From JAPPLB01 sp965206655 (GTDB lineage Bacteria; Acidobacteriota; Terriglobia; Bryobacterales; UBA6623): 64,000 nucleotides of DNA. The DNA lies in assembly GCA_965206655.1 (NCBI GenBank), contig CBDBKC010000037.1:953862-1017861 (forward strand), in the 5' to 3' direction. Shown in pieces: positions 16,207-27,000 of this stretch. The notes under the pieces are model-generated. The model was not told the origin of the DNA. It did not search any database and saw only the letters and a program-made list of their open reading frames with translations. Within the stretch, counting starts at the first letter, position 1. Each line of letters begins with the position of its first letter. The position numbers and the translations under genes were made by a program.

Positions 16207-16722
16207 TCATTCGTTCGTAGCGGGTTGTTGGTTGAACAATCCCATCTGATCGTGCGTTGGCACCGGGGCGCGCCGTGGCCGCCGCGCAACTCGAACCGGA
16301 CTGCCGATCACGCCCAGTACTTTCAACTCCGACAGCGCCGCTCTGGGCACGAAGACGCGGCGCGTATTCGCATTCGGGTCCGGGGGCGTGACGGTGATAC
16401 CGCGCTCGGTCAGTTGGAGAAGATTGTTCGGAATAATGCCTTCGAGGACTTCGCCGTCCCGCAGGTTTAGCCGCACCCAAAGACCATCGGATTTCGGCCG
16501 AGCCCCGAACACTTTGCGCTGATTCGGGTCCGGTTCGTCCTCGAACTCCCGGACGAACGAAACGGTACGTACTTCCTCGTAAGGAATCACCTGGAGTTGG
16601 GCCGAGCGATTGAGAACTTCGATGCAATCCGGCCGAAGGTAGGTGTGCGGGCTGACGTAACCGTGAATCAGGCGATCGTCAAAACAACGAACGCTAACTT
16701 TTTTTGTGGTGGAAGCGGACAA
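16207..16722 (-). CDS. hypothetical beta-rich protein
   Basis: 171 aa from a TTG at 16722 chosen because AAAGGAG lies eight bases upstream; the frame is open to another TTG at 16770 without such a site. The sequence starts with TTKKVSVRCFDDRLIHGYV and has two similar beta-rich halves: LIHGYVSPHTYL and LQVIPYEEVRTVSFVREF, then VRLNLRDGEVLEGIIPNNLL and RRVFVPRAALSELKVLGV. Both halves look like a small barrel that places a dynamic range of basic residues on strands, but I recognise no named domain with confidence. No signal peptide. It is divergent from xerD. Probably a conserved cytosolic protein. Confidence 0.6.
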   Translation of the reverse strand: MSASTTKKVSVRCFDDRLIHGYVSPHTYLRPDCIEVLNRSAQLQVIPYEEVRTVSFVREFEDEPDPNQRKVFGARPKSDGLWVRLNLRDGEVLEGIIPNNLLQLTERGITVTPPDPNANTRRVFVPRAALSELKVLGVIGSPVRVARRPRRAPVPTHDQMGLFNQQPATNE

Positions 16723-16842
16723 GAGGCGAACTCCTTTGCGCCCCGCGGGAAAGAGCGCCTCCTCGCCCAATGCTAGTATGGGTCACCTGCGGAAGTCAAG
16801 AGAAATGACCTCTAAGTTGTTCATTTTGCTACTGTTTGAATA

Positions 16843-17730
16843 ATGCCGGGCGCACCCGTTGAGGAGTTCCTTTTCTACTGCCGCAGCGAGAAAGGGCTGG
16901 CCTCCAATACGCTCGAGGCCTACCGCCGCGACCTCGAAAAGCTCGCCCGGTACTCCGCAGGCCGCAAACGCGACATTCTTGAAGCCGACGTCAACGACGT
17001 GCGCGGATTCGTCGACTCGCTTTATAGGGCCAAACTCACTGGGAGATCAATCGCCCGCCACATCGCCAGCGTTCGAACATTCTACAAGTACTACGTCGGC
17101 CAAGGTCGCATCGGGCAGGATCCGACCGCCGACATTACTCCACCGAAACAGTGGAAGCGTTTGCCCAAATATCTGACGCTCGACGAGGTCGACCGGCTGC
17201 TCGAAGCACCCGACCACACCGAGCCGATCGGCTTACGCGATCGCGCCATGCTGCAGTTGCTGTACGCGACCGGACTGCGCGTGTCCGAGTTGGTCGCGGT
17301 TGAAACACAGAACCTCAATTCCGAGATGGGGTTTCTGCGGCTCACCGGCAAAGGCGGCAAGCAGCGTCTCGTGCCCGTCGGGCGCGAAGCACTCTCCGCG
17401 ATCGAGGACTACTCGAAGAACGGACGCTCGAAGATCCTCAAAGGCAAAGCGTCGAAGTTCCTCTTCGTCAATGCGCGCGCCAACCGCATGACTCGTCAGA
17501 ACTTTTGGCTGCGTCTCAAGAAATACGGTCTGGAGGCCCACATCATGAACCCGCTCGCGCCCCATGTCGTCCGCCACAGCTTCGCTACCCACCTGCTCGA
17601 ACGGGGCGCCGACTTGCGCAGCGTTCAAATCATGCTCGGCCACTCCGACATTTCAACGACGGAGATTTACACGCACGTGATGCGGGAGCGCCTCCGAAAA
17701 GTCTACGATCAGCACCACCCTCGAAGCTGA
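16843..17730 (+). CDS. xerD: site-specific tyrosine recombinase XerD
   Basis: 295 aa, full length. It resolves chromosome dimers at dif together with XerC, which is not in the window. N-terminal SAM-like domain (EEFLFYCRSEKGLASNTLEAY) and C-terminal catalytic domain with Arg in YATGLRVSEL, Lys in LTGKGGKQR, HxxR in HVVRHSFATHLL, His in MLGHSDISTTEIY and the Tyr nucleophile in IYTHV. It is more likely the housekeeping enzyme than a phage integrase, as it lacks extra N-terminal DNA-binding domains and sits among core genes. A TGCTAGTAT sequence at 16771-16779 could be its -10 region. Confidence 0.9.
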   Translation: MPGAPVEEFLFYCRSEKGLASNTLEAYRRDLEKLARYSAGRKRDILEADVNDVRGFVDSLYRAKLTGRSIARHIASVRTFYKYYVGQGRIGQDPTADITPPKQWKRLPKYLTLDEVDRLLEAPDHTEPIGLRDRAMLQLLYATGLRVSELVAVETQNLNSEMGFLRLTGKGGKQRLVPVGREALSAIEDYSKNGRSKILKGKASKFLFVNARANRMTRQNFWLRLKKYGLEAHIMNPLAPHVVRHSFATHLLERGADLRSVQIMLGHSDISTTEIYTHVMRERLRKVYDQHHPRS

Positions 17731-17780
17731 CCCAGCGAGCATCCCGGCTGCTAGTTTGAAGAAAGCCTTCCGAGCCCCCA

Positions 17781-18713
17781 ATGCGAATCATCACGTTGAT
17801 CGCCAGCGCCACCGAAATCGTCTGCGCCCTGGGTATGCGGGAATTTCTCGTCGGCCGCTCGCACGAGTGCGACCACCCCGAATCCGTCAAGGATCTCCCT
17901 GTTTGCACACAGCCGCGCTTCGAGGTGTCAGGCAGCAGCCGCGAAATCGACGAGCGCGTCAAATCGCTGGCGCGCGAATCGGTCGTCAAGGATGCGCTGG
18001 GTGTCTACGAGGTCTTCCCCGAGAAGCTTCGCGAACTGCGGCCGACCCACATCGTCACCCAGGCTCAGTGCGAGGTCTGCGCGGTTAGTCTGCGAGATGT
18101 CGAGATCGCGGTCCAGAAAGTGGCGGACTGCGAGGCCACCATCATCTCCCTGCAGCCAAACGACATGGTGGACTTCTGGGCCTCGCTCTGCACTGCCGCC
18201 TCACATCTCGGTGCGACCAGCGCCGGTGTCCAACTGGTCGCCGATCTTCAATCCCGCATGGAACGGATCGAGTCGGAGACCCGCCCGCTGCCGCTCGGCG
18301 CGCGCCCAAGCGTTGCCTGTATCGAGTGGGTCGACCCATTGATGGCGGCAGGTAATTGGACTCCCGAGCTGATCCACATGGCCGGCGGCGACAACCTCTT
18401 CGGCGAAGCGGGAAAGCATTCGCCTTGGATGACCTTCGACGAACTGCGGCAAAAGGACCCCGCTGCGATCGTCATTGCGCCGTGTGGTTTCGACCTCGCC
18501 CGGACCCGGCAAGACCTTCCTCTGCTGCAAGCCCAACCGGGGTGGGGCGAGCTTCGAGCCGTTCGCGACGGACGGGTCTATCTCGCCGACGGGAATCAGT
18601 ACTTCAATCGCCCCGGGCCTCGCCTCGCCGAATCCCTCGAAATCCTAGCCGAGATGCTCCACCCTGATAAGTTTGAGTTCGGTCACGAGGGTGTGGCGTG
18701 GGAGCGCGCCTAA
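17781..18713 (+). CDS. cobalamin-binding-protein-like (BtuF/periplasmic binding fold) without signal peptide
   Basis: 310 aa. It opens MRIITLIASATEIVCALGM and continues FLVGRSHECDHPESVKDLPV, VTQAQCEVCAVSL and ACIEWVDPLMAAGNWTPELI, the pattern of the BtuF-like substrate-binding family. No export signal is visible, so the product seems cytosolic, a known subgroup whose role is unclear. The CEVCAV Cys pair and ECDHP are conserved in that subgroup. No permease or ATPase gene is adjacent, which speaks against a simple import system. It starts 50 bases after xerD and may share its transcript. Confidence 0.75.
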   Translation: MRIITLIASATEIVCALGMREFLVGRSHECDHPESVKDLPVCTQPRFEVSGSSREIDERVKSLARESVVKDALGVYEVFPEKLRELRPTHIVTQAQCEVCAVSLRDVEIAVQKVADCEATIISLQPNDMVDFWASLCTAASHLGATSAGVQLVADLQSRMERIESETRPLPLGARPSVACIEWVDPLMAAGNWTPELIHMAGGDNLFGEAGKHSPWMTFDELRQKDPAAIVIAPCGFDLARTRQDLPLLQAQPGWGELRAVRDGRVYLADGNQYFNRPGPRLAESLEILAEMLHPDKFEFGHEGVAWERA

Positions 18714-18766
18714 GAAGCGGCGGGCGGCATGCGCGCCCCTACTGGTCCGAAGTGAAGAATATTGTG

Positions 18767-18793
18767 CATAAGCCGCTACAAAGCAGGCTTATG
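18767..18793. other. hairpin in the convergent spacer
   Basis: CATAAGCC and GGCTTATG pair perfectly around an 11-base loop between the convergent ends of the BtuF-like gene and the PHP gene. No T-tract flanks it, so a terminator role on either strand is possible but weak. Confidence 0.3.
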
Positions 18794-18888
18794 GCCGGAG
18801 CGTGGCGGCGGGGAGAACACCGAGGATAAGACGGCGTGGGCGACCTCTTCGCTCTAGCGGAGTTCATGCAAGGGCTTATCCCTGAACC

Positions 18889-21210
18889 TCACCTTTTCAC
18901 AACAACTCGATGGGGACTCGACCACCCCAAATGTCCCTCGGCTACTTTTAAGTTTCCGGGGTAGGCCGGCGATGTCCCCTCGATCTCGATTCGCCAGTAA
19001 TACCAATGGAAACCCTCGCCCGGGGTGTCAGTGTAGTTCTTCTGTAGTTCCATCGCGCCGGCGCCTGGGACGGTCAGGATTTCGTCGCCGTCTCGGATGA
19101 GGACGGCCCGGACTAGGGGGCGCGGTGTACGCAGGTCCAGGGTTAGTTCGACCGGACCCGCCGTCTCGACGTCCTGGCCCATGAAGACGCCGTTAGCTCG
19201 AGCGTCAATCTCGATTCGTGAGCCGTTCGTTGCGAAGACGCGATGGTCTTTGATGGCTTGGACGATGGAGTCGGGGGTGAGTTCGGGGGCGTAGATGCCG
19301 GTCAGACCGCCGCCCGTGCCGGGGTCGCGCCGATGGCCGTCGCTCGTGGCCACGAACCCCACCTTGAATCCGGCTGACAGATCGCGATGAATCTTCTCGG
19401 GGCGATTGATGAAGACACCCCAGCCGGAGGCAACCTCGATATTTCCGTCACACGGGCGGCGAATCAACATGAAGTTGGGGTGCTGGGTGTTCATCACGCC
19501 ACCGGCCGCCTCGACGACATCGCACAACTCATCGAAACTACCTTTGTTTTCGGCATGGCGGACGATCGGCGTTTCATAGCCAGGAAATATGGTCGTGCGG
19601 TGATTGGGTTTCTTGTCATCGGTGCGGTGGGACCATTCCCACCCGGGGAGCGCGACGAATTGGCCGTTCTTGGTGTGCTTGCGGCTGAGATAGACACCTA
19701 CTCGATACCAGGATTCAGGTAGCATACCGCCGCGATAGGTGCCCTGTGCACCCGAATCGAGCCAGGAAGAGGCATCGTTCTCTTGCATAACCATGACGTC
19801 GATCTTGGCCTTGTCGCGAGCATAGTTCAGGAGTTCGTCGGGCTCGCCTTCGGCATCTTGCGTGAGCGAGCTGTGAACATGCAGGTCGCCCCAGTAGAGA
19901 TTCAGCTTTTCGCCTTCCAGCTCGATGGATTTGCGCGGACCGAAATCTCGCAACGGCAACTTGCGTGGCTCCCAGCCGGCTAAGCTGGTGCGGACGCGCG
20001 TGGGCTTGGATGCGCCGAGTTCTACGGTCAGGGTCTGGTAGTTGTGTTGACCGTCCATGCCGAGCAGGGTGAGTTCACCTTTGTTGGCGCGGGCGGAGGT
20101 CGGTATTTCGTATCGGATAAGCCCGCTGTGGACTTGCACGGTGTCCGCCCAGGTGTTGCCGTCAAAGTGCATGCCGAGTAACTCGCCGGGCTCGGTGCTG
20201 CGATGGATGACCATCTTGTGTTCCCAAAGCAGCCAGATTTGGCCGGCGTCTTCGACGAGCATCGGGTGGCGGCGCCGGCCCGAGTAGCCGGTAACGATAC
20301 CGGGCTCCGGCTCCATGGGAAAGAGGAGACCATGGCTGAGGTCGGTGAGGTCCGGGGCGCCGTCTCGTTCGAGGACGCGCCATCCGTTCTCATCACGCCG
20401 AGCCGCCTGGATCGTATTCCACTGGTCGATGGCGCCTTCGCCGCCGATGACGTCGATATTAGCGATCCATGCCACGACGAGTCCGGTCGAGTCCCCGTGA
20501 ACCGCGGCAGCCTTGAGGCAGCTTTTGCCTTCGGGGGAGAGGCGCTCGATCGGCCCGGGGGCATGCGTCAAGCGGCGTCCGTAGACAGCATAGTCGGGGC
20601 CTTCGTAGCTGTCCCAAAAGGCCCAAAGTTCGCCATCGCCGTCCGTTGCGAGTGTGGGGCGATGCGATGATTGATCGGGGCCGGAGACTGTGCCGGCGGG
20701 GCCCCAGCGTGCGCCGTCCCAGGTGCGGATTTTGATACGCTGGGGCTCGCTGGAATGATCTTCCCAGGCAACGGCCACCTTGCCTTCGAATGCGGTCGCG
20801 GAGGGAAAGAGCGCGCTCTGACCGGGGGGGCTGACCCACTCGATCGGTTCCCAGAAGCCGTCGTTTAGCCTTCGCCCTGCGATACGCCAGGAGCCCCCGG
20901 ATTCCACTTGCCAGAACGCCCATCCTGACTGCTTGCCTGTCGCGACGAACACGGGCTGGTAGTAAATGCCTGGGCCGGCGGTCAATTGCTGCGCATGTGC
21001 CCGGCGGGAGTCGTCGAAGCTGGTCGAGTAGATGCGTTCGTGGTCGAGCCGGTAGGTGTTCCAAACGTAGGTGATGGGGCCCGCTGGGTGCAGATCGAAT
21101 GAGGCTTGGTGGCCGAGGCCGTGGTGGTCGGCGTTGACGACCATCGGATAGGGAAGATGCTGAGCGGAGGCGAGAGTTGTGAGAGCGAAAGCCAGCAAGA
21201 CGAACTTCAT
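18889..21210 (-). CDS. secreted PHP-domain metallohydrolase-like protein (DUF3604 type)
   Basis: 773 aa from the ATG at 21210, where a signal peptide begins (MKFVLLAFALTTLASA); the frame is open 20 codons further without a signal. Residues ~30-400 are beta-propeller or sialidase-like repeats (WAFWDSYEGPDYAVYGR; WLLWEHKM). The C-terminal half starts YWGDLHVHSSLTQDAEG, the metal-binding HxH of PHP/DUF3604 proteins, followed by LPGWEWSHRT, NTQHPN and VGFVATSDGHRRDPG. This suggests a periplasmic or secreted phosphoesterase or related hydrolase; the substrate is unknown. Convergent with the BtuF-like gene. Confidence 0.75.
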   Translation of the reverse strand: MKFVLLAFALTTLASAQHLPYPMVVNADHHGLGHQASFDLHPAGPITYVWNTYRLDHERIYSTSFDDSRRAHAQQLTAGPGIYYQPVFVATGKQSGWAFWQVESGGSWRIAGRRLNDGFWEPIEWVSPPGQSALFPSATAFEGKVAVAWEDHSSEPQRIKIRTWDGARWGPAGTVSGPDQSSHRPTLATDGDGELWAFWDSYEGPDYAVYGRRLTHAPGPIERLSPEGKSCLKAAAVHGDSTGLVVAWIANIDVIGGEGAIDQWNTIQAARRDENGWRVLERDGAPDLTDLSHGLLFPMEPEPGIVTGYSGRRRHPMLVEDAGQIWLLWEHKMVIHRSTEPGELLGMHFDGNTWADTVQVHSGLIRYEIPTSARANKGELTLLGMDGQHNYQTLTVELGASKPTRVRTSLAGWEPRKLPLRDFGPRKSIELEGEKLNLYWGDLHVHSSLTQDAEGEPDELLNYARDKAKIDVMVMQENDASSWLDSGAQGTYRGGMLPESWYRVGVYLSRKHTKNGQFVALPGWEWSHRTDDKKPNHRTTIFPGYETPIVRHAENKGSFDELCDVVEAAGGVMNTQHPNFMLIRRPCDGNIEVASGWGVFINRPEKIHRDLSAGFKVGFVATSDGHRRDPGTGGGLTGIYAPELTPDSIVQAIKDHRVFATNGSRIEIDARANGVFMGQDVETAGPVELTLDLRTPRPLVRAVLIRDGDEILTVPGAGAMELQKNYTDTPGEGFHWYYWRIEIEGTSPAYPGNLKVAEGHLGWSSPHRVVVKR

Positions 21211-21375
21211 GCGGAGGATGATAGCAAGGTCGGATGGCCCTCCTGCTGGTTTGGCAGGGTGGCACGGCATGCCGCTCCCCTATATTTTGGGGCTAAGGGG
21301 GCGGCGGCGCAGTCGGACGGATTTGGGGCTTTCCCGAGTTCCTCATAAAGGCCTGTTACCCTGATTTCGAGGGCT

Positions 21376-23883
21376 ATGTTTCCGCCTGTGATGTTTGTAA
21401 CAGCACTCATTCTCAGCCTCTTCCTTGCGATCCCCGCGGGGGCGTTCCCGCAAGAGCCGGAAAGGGCGGACGTCATCGGCCAAGCCGTGATCGTGGGGCC
21501 GAACGACGAGCGGTTCGGAGCCTCCGGCACAGAGATTCAGCTTCAATCCGTATCGGTCGCCGAAGGGGAAACTCCCGAAGCGGCTAAGACCGTTACGAAC
21601 GAACTCGGGATCTTTCGATTCACGAATGTCGCGGAGGGCTGCTACATCGCGGTAGGTCAAGCGCCGAGCATGAGCGGGCAGAGCGAGATCTTCTGTCTGC
21701 CGGCTGACGAGATGCCGATCCGGATCCGGATCGAGATGCGGGTCGAAGCCGTGGTTGAGACGGTCGAGGTTACCGCCGCCGCGATTACGATCGACCCCAC
21801 GACGACCTCTTCGTCGGGGTCGGTCGGTACCTCGACACTCGACAACGCTCCGAAGGCCAACCGCAGTGTTGAAGACGTCATGCCGCTCATCCCCGGCGTG
21901 TTGCGGGGCAAGGCCGGCGAGATCAACATGAACGGCGTCCGCGCCTCGCAGAGTGGCTCGCAGTTGAACAACGTAGATATCACCGATCCTGTCACCCGAA
22001 CATCCGAGATCGGCCTGCCGCTTACGGTGATCTCGAATGTAGAGGTGCTGTCGACGCCTTACGACGCCCAATACGGCGGATTCGCGGGCGCGATGGCGAC
22101 CATCGAGACAAAGCCCGTTGACCTTTCGGGGTTCCGGGTGGATTTTCAGAACTTCACGCCGCGCATTCGCCGCCGGGATGGCGCCATCATGGGGATCGAG
22201 TCGAGCACGCCCCGGCTCACAATGCACATTCCCATGAGCAAGGGGCGCTTCGGCCTGCTGCACTCGACCGAATATCAGTTCGTGCGCGCCGATCAAGAGG
22301 ACGCCAATTTGCCTCTTCTCGAACGCGATGTCGAGCGCGAGGCGCTGACGGTTTTCAACCAGTTTGACGCGCGCCTGTTGGACCGTAACCGTGCTTCGCT
22401 CACCGTGGTGGTTTATCCCGAGAAGCTGAACTTCTTTGGCCTCAATGCATTTACGCCGCAAACATCGACACCCGATTTGCGAAGGCGCGGGACCTTACTC
22501 GTGCTGCGGGATAGCCACGAGTTCGAGTCCGGCGGCCTGCTCTTGACGAACGTCTCCTATCAGGATCTCGACAGTGACGTCAAACCGAGGACTTTCGAGC
22601 CTTCGTTCATCGGGCTGGATCGCGCGAGCGGCGCGTTTTTCAATCGCCAGAGGAGGAATACGATTCGGCGCAGGCTCTCCGAGCAATACCATTTCGCGCG
22701 TATCACATCGGCGGGCAAGCATCAACTCAAGACAGGGTTCGCTGTGGGGTCGGAGTCATACAACGGCCTCCAGACCTTCAATCCCGTAACTTGGCTCGGT
22801 ACGGCGGACCGCCCCATTTCGGAATTGGGCTATAACGCACCGGGGGCATTACGCGCGAACTTGAACGACGCCGCTATCTTCCTGCAGGACAAGTGGTCCG
22901 TCTCGGAAGACCTGACACTGGACTTGGGGGCGCGGATGGAACGGGATTCGATCGGGCGGCAATGGAATCCTTCCTATCGGGCGGGCTTTGCCTACGCGCT
23001 GGGGGGCGGCTCGCGGACGGTGATTCGCGGCGGGGCCGGACTGTTTATCGACCGCATCAGCCTGCTTGTGCCGACGTTCGAGCAACTTCCCGTGCGGACC
23101 GAGACCCTTTTCGGAGTGGGTGGTGAAATTACGTCCACACGGCGGTTTACTCCTGAGATCGACGGAAGAATCCGTAACGCTAGGAGCCTCGGTTGGAACC
23201 TGCAACTGGATCACGAAGTGGTGAACAACCTGTTTCTTCGAGCCGGATACCAGCAGCGAAGGACGACGCGCAACTTTCTGATCGACCCGGTCTACGGGGA
23301 CGAGACGAGCAGTGCTTTGAGGCTGAGTAACGGTGGGCGGGACCAATACCGGGAGTATCAAGCGACGGTTCGCTACCGGCTTCGCGGCACCGGCCACGTC
23401 ACAACTTCCTATGTGCGGTCGTCCTCGGTGGGAGATCTGAACGACTTGGGCTCGATTTTCGGTCCGACGCCCGCAGCATTGATTCGGCCGAACGAGCGCG
23501 CGCCTCTCCGTTTCGATGTGCCGCATCGCCTGTTGACCTGGACTGAGGTCGCGATACCGTGGGGGTTCACGGCCATTCCGGTTTGGGAGATCAGGAGCGG
23601 GTTCCCACACTCGACTATCGATGAGGGGCGAAACTTCGTGGGCGCCCGGAACCGCGCCGGACGGTTTCCTGTTTTCAACGCGCTCGACTTTCAGATCACA
23701 AAGAAAGTTAGCTTTCGTTTCAAGGGCAAGGAGCGGCGGTTCCGCGCCGGGCTCCGCCTATTCAACCTGCTGAACAACTTTAATCCACAGGATGTTCAGG
23801 AGAATCTGGCGAGTCCCTACTATGGGACTTTCTATCGCGGGGTCAAGCGGAAGATCCGTGCAGTGTTTGAGCTCGGGAACTAG
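21376..23883 (+). CDS. TonB-dependent receptor-like outer membrane protein with carboxypeptidase-regulatory-like domain
   Basis: 835 aa with signal peptide (VTALILSLFLAIPAGAF). Residues ~28-125 form a CarboxypepD-reg-like beta-sandwich (VTNELGIFRFTNVAEGCYIAVG). The plug follows: ANRSVEDVMPLIPGVLRG, INMNGVRASQSGSQLNNVDI, VISNVEVLSTPYDAQYGGF. The remainder is barrel strands ending in a short AVFELGN. This Oar-like architecture is very common in Acidobacteriota and is thought to serve uptake of large substrates such as oligosaccharides. No transport partner is adjacent. Divergent from the PHP gene, with 165 bases between the starts. Confidence 0.85.
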   Translation: MFPPVMFVTALILSLFLAIPAGAFPQEPERADVIGQAVIVGPNDERFGASGTEIQLQSVSVAEGETPEAAKTVTNELGIFRFTNVAEGCYIAVGQAPSMSGQSEIFCLPADEMPIRIRIEMRVEAVVETVEVTAAAITIDPTTTSSSGSVGTSTLDNAPKANRSVEDVMPLIPGVLRGKAGEINMNGVRASQSGSQLNNVDITDPVTRTSEIGLPLTVISNVEVLSTPYDAQYGGFAGAMATIETKPVDLSGFRVDFQNFTPRIRRRDGAIMGIESSTPRLTMHIPMSKGRFGLLHSTEYQFVRADQEDANLPLLERDVEREALTVFNQFDARLLDRNRASLTVVVYPEKLNFFGLNAFTPQTSTPDLRRRGTLLVLRDSHEFESGGLLLTNVSYQDLDSDVKPRTFEPSFIGLDRASGAFFNRQRRNTIRRRLSEQYHFARITSAGKHQLKTGFAVGSESYNGLQTFNPVTWLGTADRPISELGYNAPGALRANLNDAAIFLQDKWSVSEDLTLDLGARMERDSIGRQWNPSYRAGFAYALGGGSRTVIRGGAGLFIDRISLLVPTFEQLPVRTETLFGVGGEITSTRRFTPEIDGRIRNARSLGWNLQLDHEVVNNLFLRAGYQQRRTTRNFLIDPVYGDETSSALRLSNGGRDQYREYQATVRYRLRGTGHVTTSYVRSSSVGDLNDLGSIFGPTPAALIRPNERAPLRFDVPHRLLTWTEVAIPWGFTAIPVWEIRSGFPHSTIDEGRNFVGARNRAGRFPVFNALDFQITKKVSFRFKGKERRFRAGLRLFNLLNNFNPQDVQENLASPYYGTFYRGVKRKIRAVFELGN

Positions 23884-24006
23884 CCCGCACTTGATTCGAT
23901 ATATTTCGCGCCGCGGACTCGGATTTTGTGGCTAGCGGAGCGCGGCTCCCGCCTGCCCGATTCACAGCGCTCCCTCCGATTCCGTGGTAGTCCTCGATCA
24001 ACTCGC

Positions 24007-24012
24007 TAGAAT
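24007..24012 (+). promoter_or_regulatory. candidate -10 element for the dehydrogenase lipoprotein gene
   Basis: CGCTAGAAT, with TAGAAT as -10 hexamer, lies 26 bases before the chosen TTG start. A similar GCTANAAT occurs before three other genes in the window (38278, 40385, 44976). No good -35 is visible. Confidence 0.35.
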
Positions 24013-24037
24013 GGTGCCATCACGCAGGAGAGAATCT

Positions 24038-27000
24038 TTGCCCTCAGAACAAGCCCCCACGACGCTGTGCCCTCGCTGGGGGACACCCTCCCGCCCGTCC
24101 GCGCGACCCCCACGCCGGGGCTTAGGGCACCGTACGGCGGCGACGATCACGCTGCTGTTGACGATCATCGCCTGCGGAGAACCCGGCCCCAAAAAAGGTC
24201 CATACGATACCGATCCGCTGACTCCTGATCAGGCGACTGAGGCGTTCCAGATCGAGCCGGGGTTTCGGGTTGAGGTCATCGCCGCCGAGCCCGAGGTGAT
24301 GGATCCGGTCGATATGGCGTTTGACGAGAACGGCGATCTTTGGGTGGCGGAGATGCTTGGCTATCCGTTTAACCCCGAGGAAGGCGAGGAACCGCGCAGC
24401 CGCATTCGTTTCCTACAGGATCAGGACGGTGACGGCCGATTCGAGTCGGCGACGATCTTCGCGGACCATCTGCTACACGTTTCAAGCGTGATGCCTTGGA
24501 AGGGCGGTGTGCTGGCGTCGTCCGCTCCCGACATTCTTTTCCTCAAAGATACGGACGGCGATCACGAGGCGGACGTGAAGGAGGTGTGGTTCACGGGTTT
24601 CCAGACCGAAGTTTCTCCCGAGGCGCGCATCAACAGTTTGCGTTACGGGATTGACAACTGGATCTATGCGGCGAATTCGGGCCGCCCTGGGACGGTCACT
24701 TCGCCGAGGCATCCCGACAAGACCGGCGTGGTTGTGCGCGGGCACGATTTCCGATTTCATCCGGGCACGGACGCCTGGGAGCCGGCGGCCGGTTCGATCC
24801 AATATGGAATGTCATTTGACGAGTGGGGGAATCGCTTCGGATCAAGGAATACCGTCTTCTTAAGCCACGCCGTGTTGCCGGCCCGGTATGTGTTGCGGAA
24901 CCGGTTCTTTAGCCCAGGCTCGCCGATGCAGTTTCTTGTCGAGCACGATGACGAGGAGAACAAGATCTATCCGCTCACTCAGCCCCAGCAGTGGCGCATT
25001 GAGCGAACGCAGGCTCGTCAAGAGCGCTACGACGAGAGAAGCACGGGCCGGGTTGAGCATCTATGGGGGAGGTTCTCGGCGGCGACCGGAGCAACGGTCT
25101 ACATGGGCGACGCCTTCCCGGCCGACTACGTCGGAAACGTATTCGTCGGCGAAGTAAATGGGAACTTAGTGCGGCGCAATATTCTGACGCAGGATGGCGC
25201 GACGTTTCGGGCGCATCGTTCGCCGGAGGGTGAGCGGGAATTCCTGGCGGCGCCGGACAACTGGTTCTCACCCGCCAACTTCGCGAATGCACCGGACGGC
25301 AATCTCTATATGGTCGACTTCTATCGCGAGTACATTGAGGAGCCTCTGTCGATTCCTATGGCGTTGCAGGAAAGACTCCAGATGGACTTTTTCCGTGGGA
25401 CGGACATGGGACGTATCTACCGCATTGTCCCAGAGAAGCCTCTGGCGCAAAGAAATCTCAAACCGGGCCTCGGCGCCGCGTCCATCGAAGACCTAGTTGG
25501 GACGCTCGAACACGCTAACGGCTGGCACCGGCTCACTGCCCACCGGTTGTTGGTCGAAAAGCAAGACGAGTCGGCGATCCCGTCACTGAAGAAGCTGGCC
25601 GACGAGAGCGCATCGCCACAGGGGAGATTGCACGCTCTGTGGGTACTGGAGGGTTTGGAGGCGCTGGAGCCGGCGATGGTTCGTAAGGCTTTGGGCGATG
25701 AGCATCCGAGGGTGCGAGAGAACGCGATCAAGATGGCGGAGGCCTTCTTGCCGGAACTGGGAAACGTCTTGATGGCACGCCAGAATGACGAGGACCCGCG
25801 CGTCCGCTTTCAGTTCATCCTGACGCTGGGCTTGCTGCCGGGGAACTACAGAGCGCTGACTCCGCTTATCGCCGAGTATTCCGAAGATCGCTGGTTCCGC
25901 AACGCGCTTCTGAGTTCGGTGGGCGGGGGCGGGATGAGTGTTCTCAACCGCCTTATGACGCGGCACGGAGATTTCTTCGCCGAACCTTCAGACGGCAAGC
26001 GCGAGCTGATCACGGAGTTGGTTTCGAGCATCGCCGCCCGCCGGAACAGCCGCGAAATTTCGCTTTTCCTCATCACGCTCGATGGCAGCAGGCGATTGCA
26101 GCCGGCAGCCTGGCGGAGTGCCTCGCTGGTGGGACTGGGCCGAGGGCTCGCGATCGATGGATCGCGCGGCCTGGGCATTCCCGCTGCAGAGGAGGTGATG
26201 ATGAAGTACGTGCGGGCAGAGGCGCCCGAGGTGCGCGATGCCGCTCGGAATGCGGCTCGTTTCCTGGCCTTGCCCGCGTTCGTGCAGCAATCACTACGCG
26301 AGGCTGCCAACGGGGAGCTGCCGATCGAAGACCGCGTGCGCGCGGCCGAGGCGTTACGAGGGGGCGGCTACGCGCGGGTCGGGCCTGTCTTGAGCGAGAT
26401 CTTGACGACGCCGTCGCCTCAGGCGCTGCAGGGCGCTGCTGTTGACACGTTGTCGGAGTTCGATGATGACAGCGTCGCCGAGGTTCTGCTGAGAGGATGG
26501 GGCGCTTACGGCGCACCCGTCCGGGAGCGGGTGGCGCAGGCGATGATGCGCAAGCGAGAACGGGCGGCCGCCTTTCTCGATGCCATGGAGGCGAATCAGA
26601 TCACGCTCGAAACGGTCGATGCGGTTTCGAAGATCCGCTTGACCCAGTATCCGGATGAAAAGGTTCAAGAGCGGGCGCGCGAGCTGCTCGCCTCTCAGGT
26701 GAGCGACCGCGCCGAAGTGGTCGCTGCCTATGGCGACGTTGCCGCACTCGACGCCAGTCTCGATCACGGGCGCGAGGTCTTCAAAGAGCACTGCGGGAAG
26801 TGCCACGAGCCGCAAGGTGAGCGCGCCCGCATCGGCCCGAATCTTTCCGGAGTCAACAATAAGACCCGCGAGGAGCTGATCGAGAGCATCCTCGACCCGA
26901 GCGGCGATATCCAGCCGAACTACGCAAACTATATCGTTGTCGATCAGGTGGGCCGTGTCTACGACGGCTTGCTGGCGGGTGAGACGGCTGAGGCGGTGCG

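Noticed and set aside
16031..16627. 198-codon minus-strand frame overlapping the 171-aa hypothetical gene
   Set aside because: The other frame has a good ribosome site and protein-like composition; this one is Arg/Ser/Pro-rich shadow.
21343..22461. 372-codon minus-strand frame opposite the TonB receptor
   Set aside because: Arg/His-rich antisense translation of a clear gene; no domain.
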